A stretch of DNA of 64,000 bases from contig CM049404.1 of assembly GCA_026929865.2 (NCBI GenBank), positions 28,607,001 through 28,671,000 of the forward strand. Reading direction: 5' to 3'. Under the pieces are notes generated by a model. That model saw nothing but the letters and a program-made list of their open reading frames with translations, was not told the origin of the DNA and did not search any database. Shown one piece after another: positions 24,369 through 37,829 of this stretch (its first letter is position 1; the number at the start of each line of letters is the position of its first letter). Source of the DNA: Hyperoplus lanceolatus. Taxonomy: Eukaryota > Chordata > Actinopteri > Uranoscopiformes > Ammodytidae. Made by a program: the position numbers and the translations under genes.

Positions 24369-25803
24369 CTGTGCCACTATTACGGTGTGTTTATGTGTCT
24401 TTTTGATCAGACTTAAAGCTGAATGTTGTGTATAACCGCAGTGCATTTAAATTTGCCTTGTCTGTCTCTGTAATCTTACTTCACCACAAACAAAAAAGGC
24501 ATAGAAAATTACTTTCCGTTTTTTTTCAGTCGTGCTTGAGCCTAATCCTACGCAGAATTCGCCAGTTTTCGTGATTTGTATTTCCTGGAGGAATTATGAT
24601 GTTTGGCAACAGTCAGGCAAAACCATATTAGAATACAGAGGATTCAGTATCATTACATTGTATTGGCCGGTGACCTTCGACCTGACACGAGGGATAAAGG
24701 GCCTGCTGCTGATTTTATTTTATTTTTTATCATAAATGCTGCTCAATTCTCCAGTATTGCATGGTCAGAAAGGGGAATTGAGGGTTCATGATAAGTACTT
24801 TTACAGAGAAACAATGTTGCCAGTATCCCCACGCTATAAGTTCAAGGTTAATGTACTGTGTACTTGCATGTAAGCAACAAAATGCCATTTCTCCAGTCCA
24901 AAACAGTGGAAAAAAAAACGATAAAATTTACATTTTCGGCATCAATACAAATAAATAAATAAAAAACACCCAATGTTAAGAAAAGTTGCTAGTAGCTAGT
25001 TTCCCACACAATAAAAAAAAATAGATTATGAATAATAAAACAGTAAAAATTAAAGTACCACAGTAAGCCATTTTGTACCAGCCAACCGGATTGCACGTAG
25101 CGTTTTCCCAAAGTGGTACGGTATGGTCCATTGTACTCAGTTAACAGCCAGAGTTCAGGCTGTGCAGAGGGGGACCTAATGCTCCTTGGAATCCCATGAA
25201 TGCCCCGCAGTGAAAGCCGGCGTAGATGTTTATGTCAGCTCCAATGAGATTGCTGGAAAGTGGCTCTTGAGGGGCTGAAATTCCTGCTAATTGGCAACGT
25301 GCACTTTGGACTAGCCCCCCCCCCCCCCCTTGTTTCTCCCTTATACTGGAGCGGTCTGTCTATCAGGGTCACACACACACACGCACACACACACACTGGG
25401 AGCTCTGGCATCAATGAACTGCTTGTTTCCGAAGCTATCCGGACTCCCCGGGAGAATTGACGGCTTTAAGACAAAGTCGCTTCCACTTTCAAACTTGCCT
25501 TTTGTGAACCTCATTCCGTTGAGGTGGTCGTCCATTGAGAAGTTTGTTTCTCAAGCATCTTGGCCAAGTATTTTGGTTAGTGGAGTGAGGTGTATATTCT
25601 GCCTACATGCATTTGACTGCACTGAGGCAAGCTGAGCAGTTGCATTACAAACAGACTTCTCCACTGTAGCTAGGGGTTCACTGAGTTCATCGTTTGATCT
25701 ACTGTAGTGAGTGAGTGGCTCACTTTCCTTTTAGGTCGGATGAGGATTAATTGGCATTGAATGGGTACTGACTGAGGACGTATTGTAATTGTTTGACATT
25801 ATA

Positions 25804-25932
25804 GAAGGTAGAGTCAGTGATTCTGGAGAACGCTGACATGCAGCTTGCTATGCTGGCCCCTTTGTTTTTTCATATCCTGTGTTTACCTACCAGTTTACAG
25901 AATCTAGGTTGTGTATTAACACCATTTTCAAG
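25804..25932. mobile_element. Family A MITE, copy 4 (internal deletion)
   Basis: Left end gagtcagtgattctggagaa joined to the right core tttacagaatctaggttgtg; the middle is missing. Confidence 0.7.
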
Positions 25933-25944
25933 CCCTGAAAAATA

Positions 25945-26200
25945 AGAAGCGTTATACTTTATTGTCCCCTAAGAAAATGTTGTCTTGGAATGCACACATT
26001 TAATTGCCAGTTACAGTTTTCAAAAAGCAAACAAACATACAGTGTGAAAATCAACACAGCCCCAACTATGCCAACCACAACAATAAGTTGCACATAGGCA
26101 AAAAAGGCCCCAAAAAATCGAGGGCTCACAGTCACAAATTGCAAATTGACGTTGGATGGTGAATTTAGCCTCAGGTCGTTGTAGTAGTGGTATTGTGCCT
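25945..26200 (-). repeat. Probable retroelement 3' tail remnant
   Basis: Starts ttatactttattgtccccta, the inverted form of a poly-A-proximal tail; no coding part recognised. Similar remnants at 21360-21430 and 55070-55290. Confidence 0.4.
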
Positions 26201-26538
26201 CTTCTTTGTTGAAACAACAAACTATTCCCCTTTGGCTTGGGCAGTACTTAACAAACAAAACACACGGTCAAATGCCCGCATCAACCCACTCTACGTTTGC
26301 CAAGGAGATGTGTGTGATATACTCCAGAGAGAGAAAGAGAAAGAGCGATTGTGTACTCTAAAAGCGGGGCATGAGAGTTGTGATGGCTTCCCTTCTGACA
26401 AAAAGCCTTTTGAATATTTCATGTGGCAGAAGATACCAAACTTCTGTCGCCCTGGCCCAGATTTGCAGCTAATTAGTGCCCGGCTACATTCAAGGGCACA
26501 GGCGTTTTGGAGCATGGGAATGCCAGTGCCACCTGTTC

Positions 26539-26539
<1 letters not shown>

Positions 26540-26622
<83 letters not shown>
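26540..26622 (+). repeat. (CT)n
   Basis: Perfect polypyrimidine tract of about 83 bases. Confidence 0.97.
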
Positions 26623-26626
<4 letters not shown>

Positions 26627-26702
26627 AGGCCTTGAGTGTGAGTGCGGCCTAGTTTTTGTGCGGGTCATTGTAGTCTAGTGTAGTGTACTCTTTCATTATT
26701 AA

Positions 26703-27000
26703 AGGTACAGCGTGCATTAAAGGTGTATTTTGGCGGCATCCACTGTTGAAAAAATGTAGGTTACAAACGCTCCCTTGCTAACCCCTTACAGAAGTTATGG
26801 TGGCCTTCAAGGATAAGAAGCTAGTTAATAAAGATGGCATCATCCACCACTGCCTCAAGTCATTACACAATATCAAGTAAAGAGGTGAAGGACTTCTTCT
26901 TGGTCTTCCAACAGGTGAATTTTCGGCAGACGACCACTATATACAGTATACAAACGCGTAAGGCCGTTTAAGTTTGTCTGCTTGGTGTTACTGTCACTGT
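26703..27000 (+). mobile_element. Family C MITE, plus orientation
   Basis: Starts AGGTACAGCGTGC after TTAA (26699-26702); core ggtggccttcaaggataaga; homology to the copy at 27768-28120 continues through cttcttggtcttccaacagg and fades near 27000. Confidence 0.78.
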
Positions 27001-27303
27001 TAAATCAATTTTAGTTGTATCTATCAACTTGAAAATAATGATTGAAATATAGATTCATTCATTATTTTTATTTTTTTTAAACACTCTTTCGGGCTTATGG
27101 TGCCAACCTAAAGATAAGATGGATTGTGTCATTTAATTCCATGCAAAACTATGCTACTATTGCAGCCCTTGCTAGATTGTATTACAGCTATGTGTAGAAC
27201 TAGATGTGCACACTGTTCAAACATTAACCCACAAAGCTGCAGTCCGAGCAGTTGAATGATAAGGATGCAGAAGTGTATACCACTCTTACATGTTATCCCT
27301 CCC

Positions 27304-27305
<2 letters not shown>

Positions 27306-27342
<37 letters not shown>
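27306..27342 (+). repeat. (CT)n
   Basis: Perfect tract; further (GA)9 at 27685 and (CT)20 at 27724-27764 can pair with each other. Confidence 0.95.
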
Positions 27343-27347
<5 letters not shown>

Positions 27348-27721
27348 TCAGAGGGGCCTGTGCTCTCACAAGCCATTTGAATGAAGTATCTGATAGTGGT
27401 TTAATATACAGAGATACAAACAGAGGAGCGCTTGTTTCCTAACACAGGATCCCCCCGGCCACTTCCTGTGCCCCTTGCTATGGGAACGGCCCCCGGGTGA
27501 CAAGAGGCCAATGCATCTCCACTCAATCCACCCACTGTTTAAATCTGTTGAAAAGCGATCGCACCCTCACACCCCTCCATTCCCATCAATCCATGGATAG
27601 TTTTTTTTTTGTGACAGGAAAAGCGTCCGTGGCATTCAGAGAAGATGCCTCTATGCGCGGCTTTGTGCGGTCGCAGCTGTGTAAGAGAGAGAGAGAGAGA
27701 GAGCCTGGTCTGGATGATGCG

Positions 27722-27767
<46 letters not shown>

Positions 27768-27768
<1 letters not shown>

Positions 27769-28120
27769 AGTCATGTTGCACCGCCATGTTTCTACAGTTA
27801 CACAGAATGGACAAACTTAACAGCTACACGCTTCTTCATACATAGTGGTTCTCCTTGGGAAATGCACCTGTTGGAAGACCAAGAAGAAGTACTATAGAAT
27901 AAGAAATAACTAAATACATCTTCACCTCATCACTTGATATTGTGGAAATACTTGAGGCAGTGGGTGGATGATGCCATATTTACTAACTAGCTTCTTGTCC
28001 TTTAAGGCCACCGTAGCTTCTGTAAATTCTCACAAAAGGAGGGGTTAGCAAGGGAGCGTTGTGATCTGGAATCTCACCCCTAGATGGCACAAAAAAACTC
28101 AGAAATTACACACTGTAGCT
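27768..28120 (-). mobile_element. Family C MITE, minus orientation
   Basis: Inverse of the 26703 copy, ending ttacacactgtagct before TTAA at 28121-28124. Inner end truncated at a (CT)n tract. Confidence 0.78.
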
Positions 28121-28875
28121 TTAAAACATGAGTCAGTCCATCCTATGAGAATCACTGCGGTGCATGTTGACATGGGAGTTTTCATGGGAGAGCCTATCGA
28201 CCCCGCCAGACTCCATCTCTGCCCTCGGGGAGGAAAAGCAGATAACGGGAACACATATTTGTGTGGAATTTCCTAATCAAAGTCTGTGTCAGGGATGTGG
28301 GTTCACATCCACAATATGATTTCAGATCCTCTCCTTCAGTAAAATGTTTGATTTTGAATTGAAAAGGAGAATGTAATAGTGAAAGTAGACTCGTTAGGTT
28401 GTGGGGTTACATTTTAGGATGTATTCTAGACCGCTCAATACACAGTCAATTGAGAAAACGCACTGCTAGAATAACACATTATGAAAATCATTAGTTGTGT
28501 TGGGCTAGGCATGCTTGTCGTTTTCTAGCGAGAATTGTGTTGTTGTTTTAAGGGTTAAAGGTGCAGTAAGTCATTATAGAATGACTTTTATATACAGTAA
28601 CTGTGGGAGGTTGCGAGGCGATAACAATGACTCAGAGTTTACTTACTTTGCCAAATGCTGCGATTTCTCACTTTTAACTTTGGCCTTACAGCTCGTTGCC
28701 TGTTTCTGGAGGAATATTCTGCACTCAGTGGTGTTTTTAAAATGTATTCACTTCCCACCTACTTCACTTTTTAGCTTTAGTTATAGTTGGATGGACATTC
28801 TGCATGGGCTTCAAGCAAACACCAACGTACACATTCAAATGGAAAGCTGAATTAATTGTTAACTCATTGGGCTCC

Positions 28876-29106
28876 TAAGATGGAGTCAGTGATTCTGTGT
28901 GTTGTCAAAATAGGTGAATATCTGTGCACTATAAAAATATATGTTGTGAATAAACAGCCTAGCCTCTGTAAACATGCTTGTTGCTATACGGAGGCCACCC
29001 TTTGTTTACATACCAGTTTACAGAGCCTAGGCTGTTTATTACCACCAGATTTTTTTGAACAAGTAATTTGACAACAAGCGTTCTCCGGAATCACTGACTA
29101 CCCCTT
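28876..29106. mobile_element. Family A MITE, copy 5
   Basis: tggagtcagtgattctg at the left, mirrored core agcctctgtaaac / gtttacagagcctaggctg, right end followed by TTAA at 29107-29110. Confidence 0.8.
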
Positions 29107-29618
29107 TTAAACATGACTTTATTGCTACTTGTGTACATTATTCGGACAATTAACCTGCACCAGTGACCTTTAAGTCTCCAGTGGCCACCGACAGTCTACC
29201 TAGACCATACATACATTTACAAACAACAACAGATGTAGTAGGAAGTGCAGGATTAGTTTCCCCTGTGCTCTGATCCCTGTCTGTCCTGATGTAGGTCTGG
29301 ATGACAGTCATATAACATGGCTGTAACAAGGGCCCAGTCGTCCTAGGGCATTTTTAGCTAACACACCCTCCTCTGTATCTTATCGAAATCTCCAACCACG
29401 CACAACTCTCCGCTCTGCACTGGTTCACTGCCCCCAACGAGTTCCATTTGAATATTGAAATCAGTGTCTCCTGCTGAACAAAGGGCTGGTTTGAAAGAGA
29501 TGGAGGAAATCAACTTTTTGTTGGGGGTCTCGTCCGAAACTCTGTTATGGAAATGTCATGGCTGGGAGCGATTGTGTTTCATAATGGGGCGTGGCACGGG
29601 CACTTTTTCTTTTGGTTT

Positions 29619-29648
29619 GAGGGTTATAGGGTTAGGGTTAGGGTTATG
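29619..29648 (+). repeat. Short interstitial telomeric repeat
   Basis: gggttatagggttagggtta then gggtta: three perfect and one imperfect TTAGGG units. Confidence 0.8.
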
Positions 29649-30499
29649 TCCTGCACTGGTTTTCACTGTTGCTCTGTTTCTTGTCTATTACCCTGTTGAC
29701 TTAAAGAAGTTATGCGTTGTATTTTTTTGCACATTGGTCCTTAGCAGACATTTATTTTGTTCACCCTAAAGTCTCATTATTATTATTATTATTATTATAA
29801 TATAAATGGCAATAAGGTTGAAGTAAAGTTGAATTCAGCCAAAGCATCTTGTTGTTCATGTTATGTATGCCTCTGCACATAAGCACAGATGTTGTTCTAA
29901 TATATAAGAGAAACACACAAGCGAAAAGAGCCACCTGGGACCCGAATAAACACAAACAAATCCACTGCCATTTCTTTGCACTATTTTTGGTCTTTATTTA
30001 GGTCTCGATGGCTTACTTCACTTGCCTCTTTTCTCCTATAAATTTGCTTATTTTGTATTGCATTTTTGGAAGGAGCCTGAGACTCAAGAAAGATGTCATT
30101 GATGTAATTGTTGTGCATCTGAAAAATATACCGTCTTGAATGTTGCTGCTCTTAAAATGTTGCAAAGGGATTTGTTTAAAATCCTTTTTTTCTCTTCACT
30201 TGAATGTTCTGTGTATTTTTTTCCTGTGAAAAAAATATTTAAATCTTGATAATAGAGATGCTCTAGTAGACACGCAGCAATGCTACACTCAGCTGATGAT
30301 AGGCCAACGCATGACACTAGTCTCAGCATGCTTTTGTGTTGACATAAATAAGACCAGAGCTTTTGTGTGGCACAGTGAACAACTACAGTGTTGCGTCGCG
30401 ACCTTGGCTCGCATTCCTGTTCTCACAACGTGTCAGCTCGATCGTAGCTTTCTCTTTCCCTGACAGCCGGTACAGGGAGTGTGTGTTGGGCTGGGTAGC

Positions 30500-30673
<174 letters not shown>

Positions 30674-30904
30674 CTCTACCTGTAACCCCGTACACACATT
30701 CCTGTTTTGGGCCGTTGGAACAGGAGAGCAGTTGAGACTCGCCTCTCTCCTCCACTCTGCATTCCTCTGCAGTGACTGGGTTCAGTCGCACCGCTGTAAC
30801 CCGGGAATTCCACAACACACACACACACACACACCTGGCTCACTTGAAAAAATGTTTACATGGTTATCTAATGTCACTTTCCATGGCTGTGTGTTCGCTC
30901 AACA

Positions 30905-31154
30905 AAAATGTGGTGTTAATACACAGTCCAGGCTCTGTAAGCTGGTAAGTCAAATCAAAGGGTAAACAAAGGGGGCCCTCTGTAGCTAGCAACATACCCG
31001 TTTACAGAGTCTAGGCTGTGTATTAACGCTTGATTTCTTTTCAGTGCGCACTCAGTACGGACAGGTAGCGGATCGTGAGGACATTTTCACTGATTTGGAC
31101 AAAAAAGTGATTTTTTGACAACAAGTGTTCTCCAGAACCGCTGACTCCACCTTT
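30905..31154. mobile_element. Family A MITE, copy 6 (left arm truncated)
   Basis: Core ttaatacacagtccaggctc and complete right arm ending ctgactccacct before TTAA (31155-31158). Confidence 0.82.
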
Positions 31155-31859
31155 TTAAATACGCTGTGATCCAGCATTTCCTCTTTCATTTAATTAGCAG
31201 AAATACGGGCTATTATGTATAATATAATGAGAAGAAAAGTTAAATGGTGAAAGCCCATAGTAACTGAAGCGTGACGCACTTGGCAGTCCCCGTGGACCTG
31301 CGTAGATCAAATGCTGCTGCTCTGAAATGTGATGAGAGGGTTTGAATTCAAGGCTTTTGCTTTCACAGAGCCTGGCTTCACGGTAACATAGCTACTGTGT
31401 GAAGCATTATATTAAACCCCATATGATGGTGCAGATGATCTGAAATACATTTTGATTGATGCCACGTCTTTGATATATTTATCATGTGGCATTACCAGCA
31501 GAACAGTATGCAAATCATTTTTTTTTTTTCCACAATAATCCATTTCTTCCCGTTGTCTGTGAACGTCTCACAAACCTCTTTTGACTTGACTTATACCTTC
31601 TCCATTGATGTTTGGGGAATACAGAAAAAAAAAAGAATGTTTTTCCCACTCCTGTGACATATGGCTGACACATCAGAGGAATTGAAATCCTTTATTTCCA
31701 CCGTTTTCCCTCTGGAAATCTCCTGAAAGGATTGGAAGAAGTGATGGAGGAGAGAGTGCTATAGAGGAGGTGGTTGACAGTGTGAGATTGGGGGGGGGGG
31801 GTTGGGGGGGTGGAAAAGCAAAGCCCTGAAGGGATTATCTTTTTCTTTCTTCTTCTTCC

Positions 31860-31953
31860 TCCTCTTCCTCCCTCCATCTTGCTCTCTCTCCCTCTCTGTA
31901 TGTCTGTCTGTCTCTCGCTCTGTCTCTCTCTCTCTCTCTCTCTGTCTTTCCCC

Positions 31954-31984
<31 letters not shown>

Positions 31985-31986
31985 CT
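31860..31986 (+). repeat. Degenerate (CT)n polypyrimidine block
   Basis: ctctctgt, ctgtctgt and tctcgctc units over 120 bases; preceded by G-runs at 31791-31811. Confidence 0.9.
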
Positions 31987-32232
31987 CCATGGCTTTTTCT
32001 TTGAACACATGACCGCAGCTTATCAGTCTCACTTCACATAATGACCATATTTAGATATGTAGATGAGAGCAGCCGCAGTAGCAGAGCTGGTGTTCATAGG
32101 GGGGAAAAGGATATATGTGATTTTGGAGTGAGGAATCCCCCAAGCAACACAACCTGGATGTTTTGGTCAGAAAGAGTGATTGCAGTAATTGCAACAGTAG
32201 TCAATCAACTGTTATCTATTGTTGGTATTTAA

Positions 32233-32605
32233 AGGTGGAGTCAGTTATTCTGGAGAACGCTTGCTGTCAAAATAATTTTTGGTCAAAATCAGTGAATATC
32301 TCCCCACGACCAGCTACCTGTGCGTACTGTGTTAACTGAAAAACATCTGGTGTTAGTACACGGCCTAGGCTCTGTAAACTGGCATGTAAACAAAAGGTAT
32401 GTCAACAAAAGGGGGGCCCAAAGTTGCTAGCAACATGCCTGTTTAGTGTTTACAGAGCTTAGGCTGTGTATTAACACTTATTTTCGGTGATTATTTTCGG
32501 TGTGTACACACAGTACTGACAGGTAGCAAATCATGAAGAGATATTCACTGATTTTGACAAACTGATTTTGACAACAAGCATTCTCCAGAATCACTGACTC
32601 CCCCT
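32233..32605. mobile_element. Family A MITE, copy 7 (full length)
   Basis: Flanked by TTAA (32229-32232, 32606-32609). Two arms of about 175 bases are inverse copies of each other around a short centre, so the whole element can fold into one hairpin. Confidence 0.9.
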
Positions 32606-32739
32606 TTAATACCCAACAGAGGAACCATGCATGGCTTCTTACACCATCAACAGTGAAGTCCTGCGGGTGCTCACTGCGCCGTGCATGCCACAGATGCTTC
32701 GGTTCCGAGCATTTTGTGGGAGGAGAGAGAGATAGCTAA

Positions 32740-32766
32740 CTGCTGCTGCTGCTGCTGCTGCTGCTG
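32740..32766 (+). repeat. (CTG)9 triplet repeat followed by (TGTC)n
   Basis: Nine CTG units then cttgtctgtctgtctgtctc. Non-coding. Confidence 0.95.
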
Positions 32767-33263
32767 GATGCTTGTCTGTCTGTCTGTCTCCAGGGACGAG
32801 ACAACAGCTGACTGACCCTGGGCCATAAAACAAGAGCATGTGTTTTTAACACTGGCTTCACAATTGTTTAACGTACCATTCGACAGTTGGGCTTTCTTTT
32901 TCCCTATTGGCATGTTCGGCTACTGTAAACAGAACAATTGTGTAATGGTTAACTATTGGTTAATGTGGTGGAATTGAGTCACTGTTTTGCAACAAATGAA
33001 GATGAGCCAAGCGGAAGAATGTACAGTAATGATTTCAGTGTGTATGTGTGTTTGTGTCGAACCAACGCCCGGCCGTCACACCCAAACCAGGAAGGCTAAA
33101 TTTTGGTGACTATTTTTTTTGTTTTTGTGCTTGTAAGAAAGTGCCGACTTTGTTTTCTGGGTCAGTGCCACGAGGGACACGTTTCAAAGGGTTTCAATCT
33201 TTGATTTTGTTGTTGCATCAAAAGTACAAATAAAAGGGAAACTGGCTGGGTGTGTAACCTCTC

Positions 33264-33407
<144 letters not shown>

Positions 33408-33952
33408 ACTTACTCAGGTAGACTACACCCAGACACTCACTCTGTGCTGTATGACAGAGAAGTGGTCATGTGACTCAACTGTTTTTTCTCCAGACCAATC
33501 CCCATACTTCCTAATTAGTATGGTAGAAAAAGATTAAGGATGTCCCAATACATATGGGCAGATGCAGCACGCTTACAAATACCCTTGTACTACTACATCC
33601 GGTTGTGATTTTTAGTGTGGAAATGAGCATGCAATTTGGGCGATTCTGACCCACAACCCAATTAAATTACTTCACATCGATGAAGCCTCCGAGTGAAAGC
33701 AACCAGCAAAAAGGCGGGATGTTATTATGAAATAAATAAATAGATATGTCCCAATTGTGCGCCCAATTCATGCTAACTAGATCAGCTGTAGTATGTAGAA
33801 TAGTAGAAGGAAGAAAAAGAAAAAAAAAACTTCAGATAAGGCCCTATGTCCCACTGTGACGTGGTTACTTCTGCATTGTTAATGACAGTGCTGCTGGGTA
33901 TGGAACTAGGGAGTGTAGGGTTCAAACATTACATCGTGGGCTATGACGTCAT

Positions 33953-34133
<181 letters not shown>

Positions 34134-34623
34134 GAAGGAATTGATCCCTGATTCAAAGAAAAAAGATCTTATAGACATTATTTCATGGTTATCTTCTCAC
34201 ATTTATCGAGTGTAGAGATACATCAGTTTATTTTCCTGGAGGTTTTGTGTGCTATCAATGTTAAATCCCTATTTGTTTAATCTTACGTGTAAAAGCAACC
34301 ATTTATATTTAGCCGTTATGCTAAATTAACCTGATATTTAGCATACATACCATTGTACCTCTGTGTCAAGAAAGCTAATTAAACATATTTAAGGAATGTT
34401 GGACTCTTCCTTTTAGCTGAAAATGTTTCATTGCTTTCTTGTATTGCAAAAAAAAACAAGACGTCACCTCGTTTAAAATGGCCCAGATATTTTTCTTACT
34501 GAGCCTCAATCCCAAAATAATTTGATGCATGTCATACACAGATTAGGAACAGGGCATAACAGAAAATCCATGAACCTACAGTTGGTGCCAGCGCCTCTGT
34601 GTTGTTCAAAGTGGACGCACGCA

Positions 34624-34737
<114 letters not shown>

Positions 34738-34852
34738 ATTCCCCTGTAAGCATAGGGTTTAAGATAGAGTGGCCAGCTGCTGCTTAGCTCCACCAGCCCA
34801 GAGATGTCATATGATTTTTAAGGTCGTGTGGCATTTTTTGGCAAAACATCTC

Positions 34853-35243
34853 CAGGGGGTGGATTTAACCATTTCTGGGCCCAAGGCAAATGTTGTACAT
34901 CTAGGAAATACTATATATCTAGGAATGTAATTTATTGTCTTCAACTTGCAATTCTAATGGCTTTATTGGCATTAAAGTTTCAAAAACAATGTTGCCGCCA
35001 AAATAATCAAAATTCAATTTGTCCAATAAACAGTACATAATAATAATCGTACACATCAAATACATACTGATTTATTTACAATTTTAGGGTTTGGATTTTC
35101 AGAGAGTAACATTCTAAGAGTGAAAATGTCAAATTAAATTAAAAAAAACATAACCACAACTTAATGATGAATTGTATGGGGCCTTTGGTAACTTGGGGCC
35201 CCGTGCAATTGCTTACCTTTTCCTCATGGTAGAGCCGCCTCTG
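34853..35243. mobile_element. Decayed hAT-like MITE
   Basis: Begins cagggggtggattt and ends agagccgcctctg. The last 80 bases (ggggcctttggtaacttggg) match 2948-3014, the right end of a second copy. No clear 8-bp duplication. Confidence 0.5.
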
Positions 35244-35536
35244 TTGATTGCTATTTTTTTGGCAAAAAAAAATCCCAGTGGTGACAAATACACACAGTGG
35301 TGGGGATAAGGGCTCACAGGCTCTGATCCTATTATGGCAGCCTGCACTCTGTGGGCTCCTGAGAGGCTGGGAGTGAACATGATGTTTTTATGATGGGACT
35401 CTTTCTGTGTGGTGTCAATGAAAAAACATCACAACGGAAAGAATTACCTTCAGGAGATCTCAAATATTATTTATGTTTTTTGCAAGGTTTATGTTTATTT
35501 TATTTACATTGAGTTTTTTATTCTCTTTTTGACAAG

Positions 35537-35750
<214 letters not shown>

Positions 35751-36534
35751 CTGTGTGACTCCCCCTCTTTCGTTGTTTCTCCCCCAAATGTTCCCAGGAA
35801 GCGACAGCAGACATATTACAAATACAGTAATTTAGTGAGCGGGAGCCTCCACTAATCTTTGCCTTTCCTTCAGTAGGTACAGTATCTCACAAAAGTGAGT
35901 ACACCCCTAACATTTCTTCAAATATTTCATTATATCTTTCCATGCGACAACACTGAATAAATGACACTTTGATACAATGTAAAGTAGTCAGTGTACAGCT
36001 TGTATAACAGTGTAAAGTTACTGTCCCCTCAAAATAACTCGACACACAGCCATTAATGTCTAAAGTGTTGGCAACAAAAGTGAGTACACCCCTAAGAAAA
36101 AATTTCCAAATTGGGCCCAAAGTGTCAATATTTTGTTTTGCCATCATTATTTTCTATCACTGCCTTAACCCTCTTGGGCATGCAGTTCACTAGAGCTTCA
36201 CAGGTTGCAACTGGAACCCTCTTCTACCCATTCATGACGACATCAAGGAGCTGGTGGATATTAGAGTCCTTGCGCTCCTCCATCTCCCGTTTGAGGATGC
36301 CCAAAAGATGCTCAATAGGGTTTAAGACTGGAGACATGCTTGGCCAGTCCATAACCTTTACCCTCAGCTTCTTTAGCAAGCCAGTGGTCATTCGGAGGTG
36401 TGTTTGGGGTCGTTATCATGTTGCAGTACTGCCCTGCGGCCCAGTTTATGAAGGGAGGGGATCATGCTCTGCTTCAGTATGTCACAGTACATGTTAGAAT
36501 TCAATGAACTGTAGATCCCCAGTGCTGGCAGCAC

Positions 36535-36943
36535 TCATGCAGCCCCAGACCATGACACTCCAACCACCATGCTTGACTCTAGGCAAGACACACTTGTCTT
36601 TGTACTCCTCACCTGGTTGCCGCTCCACACTCTTAACACCATCTGAACCAAATAAATGTATTTTGTCTCATCAGACCACAGGACATGGTTGCAGTAATCC
36701 ATGTCCGTAGTCTGTTTGTCTTCAGCAAACTTTTTGTGGGGTTTCTTGTGCATCATCTTTAGAATAGGCTTCCTTCTGGGATGACAGCCATGCAGACCAG
36801 TATGATGCAGAGTGCGGCGTATGGTCTGAGCACTGACAGGTTGACCCCCCACCCCTTCAAGCCCTTCAGCAATGCTGGCAGCACTCATACGTCTATTTTC
36901 CAAAGCCAACCTCTGTGTACGACGCTGACCACGTGCACTCAAC
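36535..36943 (-). pseudogene. Tc1-like transposase fragment, middle part, minus strand
   Basis: Open frame matching Tc1-family transposase from the second half of the DNA-binding region (LALENRRMSAASIAEGL) through WSDETK to the GCMSAA-like segment, then out of frame. The frame upstream of 36944 belongs to the antisense of the inverted plus arm. Confidence 0.85.
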
Positions 36944-37262
36944 CTTCGTAAACTGGGCCGCAGGGTGGTATTGCAACATGATAACGACCCCAAACACACC
37001 TCCAAGACGACCAGTGGCTTGCTAAAAAAGCTGAGGGTAAAGGTTATGGCCTGGCCAAGCATGTCTCCAGACCTAAACCCTATTGAGCATCTTTGGGGCA
37101 TCCTCAAACAGAAGTTGGAGGAGCGCAAGGTCTTTAATACCCACCAGCTCTGTGATGCTGTCATAAATGGGTGGAAGAGGGTTCCAGTTGCAACCTGTGA
37201 AGCTCTAGTGAACTACATGCCCAAGAGGGTTAAGGCAGTGATAGAAAATAATGGTGGCCACA
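36944..37262 (+). pseudogene. Tc1-like transposase fragment, C-terminal part, plus strand
   Basis: Reads LRKLGRRVVLQHDNDPKHTS, then WPSMSPDLNPIEHLWGILK and onward to NYMPKRVKAVIENNGGHTKY, the last being the usual family C-terminus. Carries the second Asp and the final Glu of the DD34E triad. Confidence 0.88.
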
Positions 37263-37677
37263 CAAAATATTTACACTTTGGGCCCGATTTGTACATTTTT
37301 TCTAAGGGGTGTACTCACTTTTGTTGCCAGCAGTTTAGACATTAATGGCTGTGTGTCGAGTTATTTTGAGGGGACAGTAAATTTACACTGTTATACAAGC
37401 TGTACACTGACTACTTTACATTGTATCAAAGTGTCATTTCTTCAATGTTGTCCCATGGAAAGATATAAAGAAAAATGTGAAGAAATGTGAGGGGTGTACT
37501 CACTTTTGTGAGATACTGTATGTCTGTCTCTCTGTCTCTCTGTCTCTCTGTCTCTCTCTCTGTCTCTCTGGGTGAGTGAGGGTTTTATCCCGGAACGTCT
37601 GTGTGCAACTATCCTACATCTGTGCAGTTTGTTGCTTTGTGGAATGCTTGGAATCGCCTCCATGGCAACGGCCGGGG

Positions 37678-37829
<152 letters not shown>

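Larger units (their letters stand above)
35880..37518. mobile_element. Rearranged Tc1/mariner-type element with two 3' ends
   Basis: Flanked by TA (35878-35879 and 37519-37520), with terminal repeats cagtatctcacaaaagtgag on both sides. The left 571 bases (35880-36450) and right 575 bases (36944-37518) are inverted copies of the same part, the transposase C-terminal half plus the 3' end. The unique centre (36451-36943) is minus strand and encodes the middle of the transposase (SAASIAEG, QTIRRTLHHTGLHG, WSDETK with the first catalytic Asp). The plus arm (36965-37345) encodes QHDNDPKHTSK and SPDLNPIEHLWG, the rest of the DDE triad. The N-terminal DNA-binding part and the normal 5' end are missing, and the minus copy is frameshifted, so no active transposase is made. 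Confidence 0.93.

Noticed and set aside
26703-28120. One 1.4 kb foldback transposon with long inverted repeats
   Set aside because: The two arms align to different extents, the inner ends do not meet symmetrically, and other genomic-style copies (40684, 49319) are single, so two separate insertions are likelier.
29455-29769. 104-codon plus-strand frame including interstitial telomeric repeats
   Set aside because: Hydrophobic stretches come from TTAGGG and low-complexity sequence; no homologous family recognised.
36111-36497. Plus-strand 128-codon frame
   Set aside because: Antisense of the Tc1 transposase C-terminal half.
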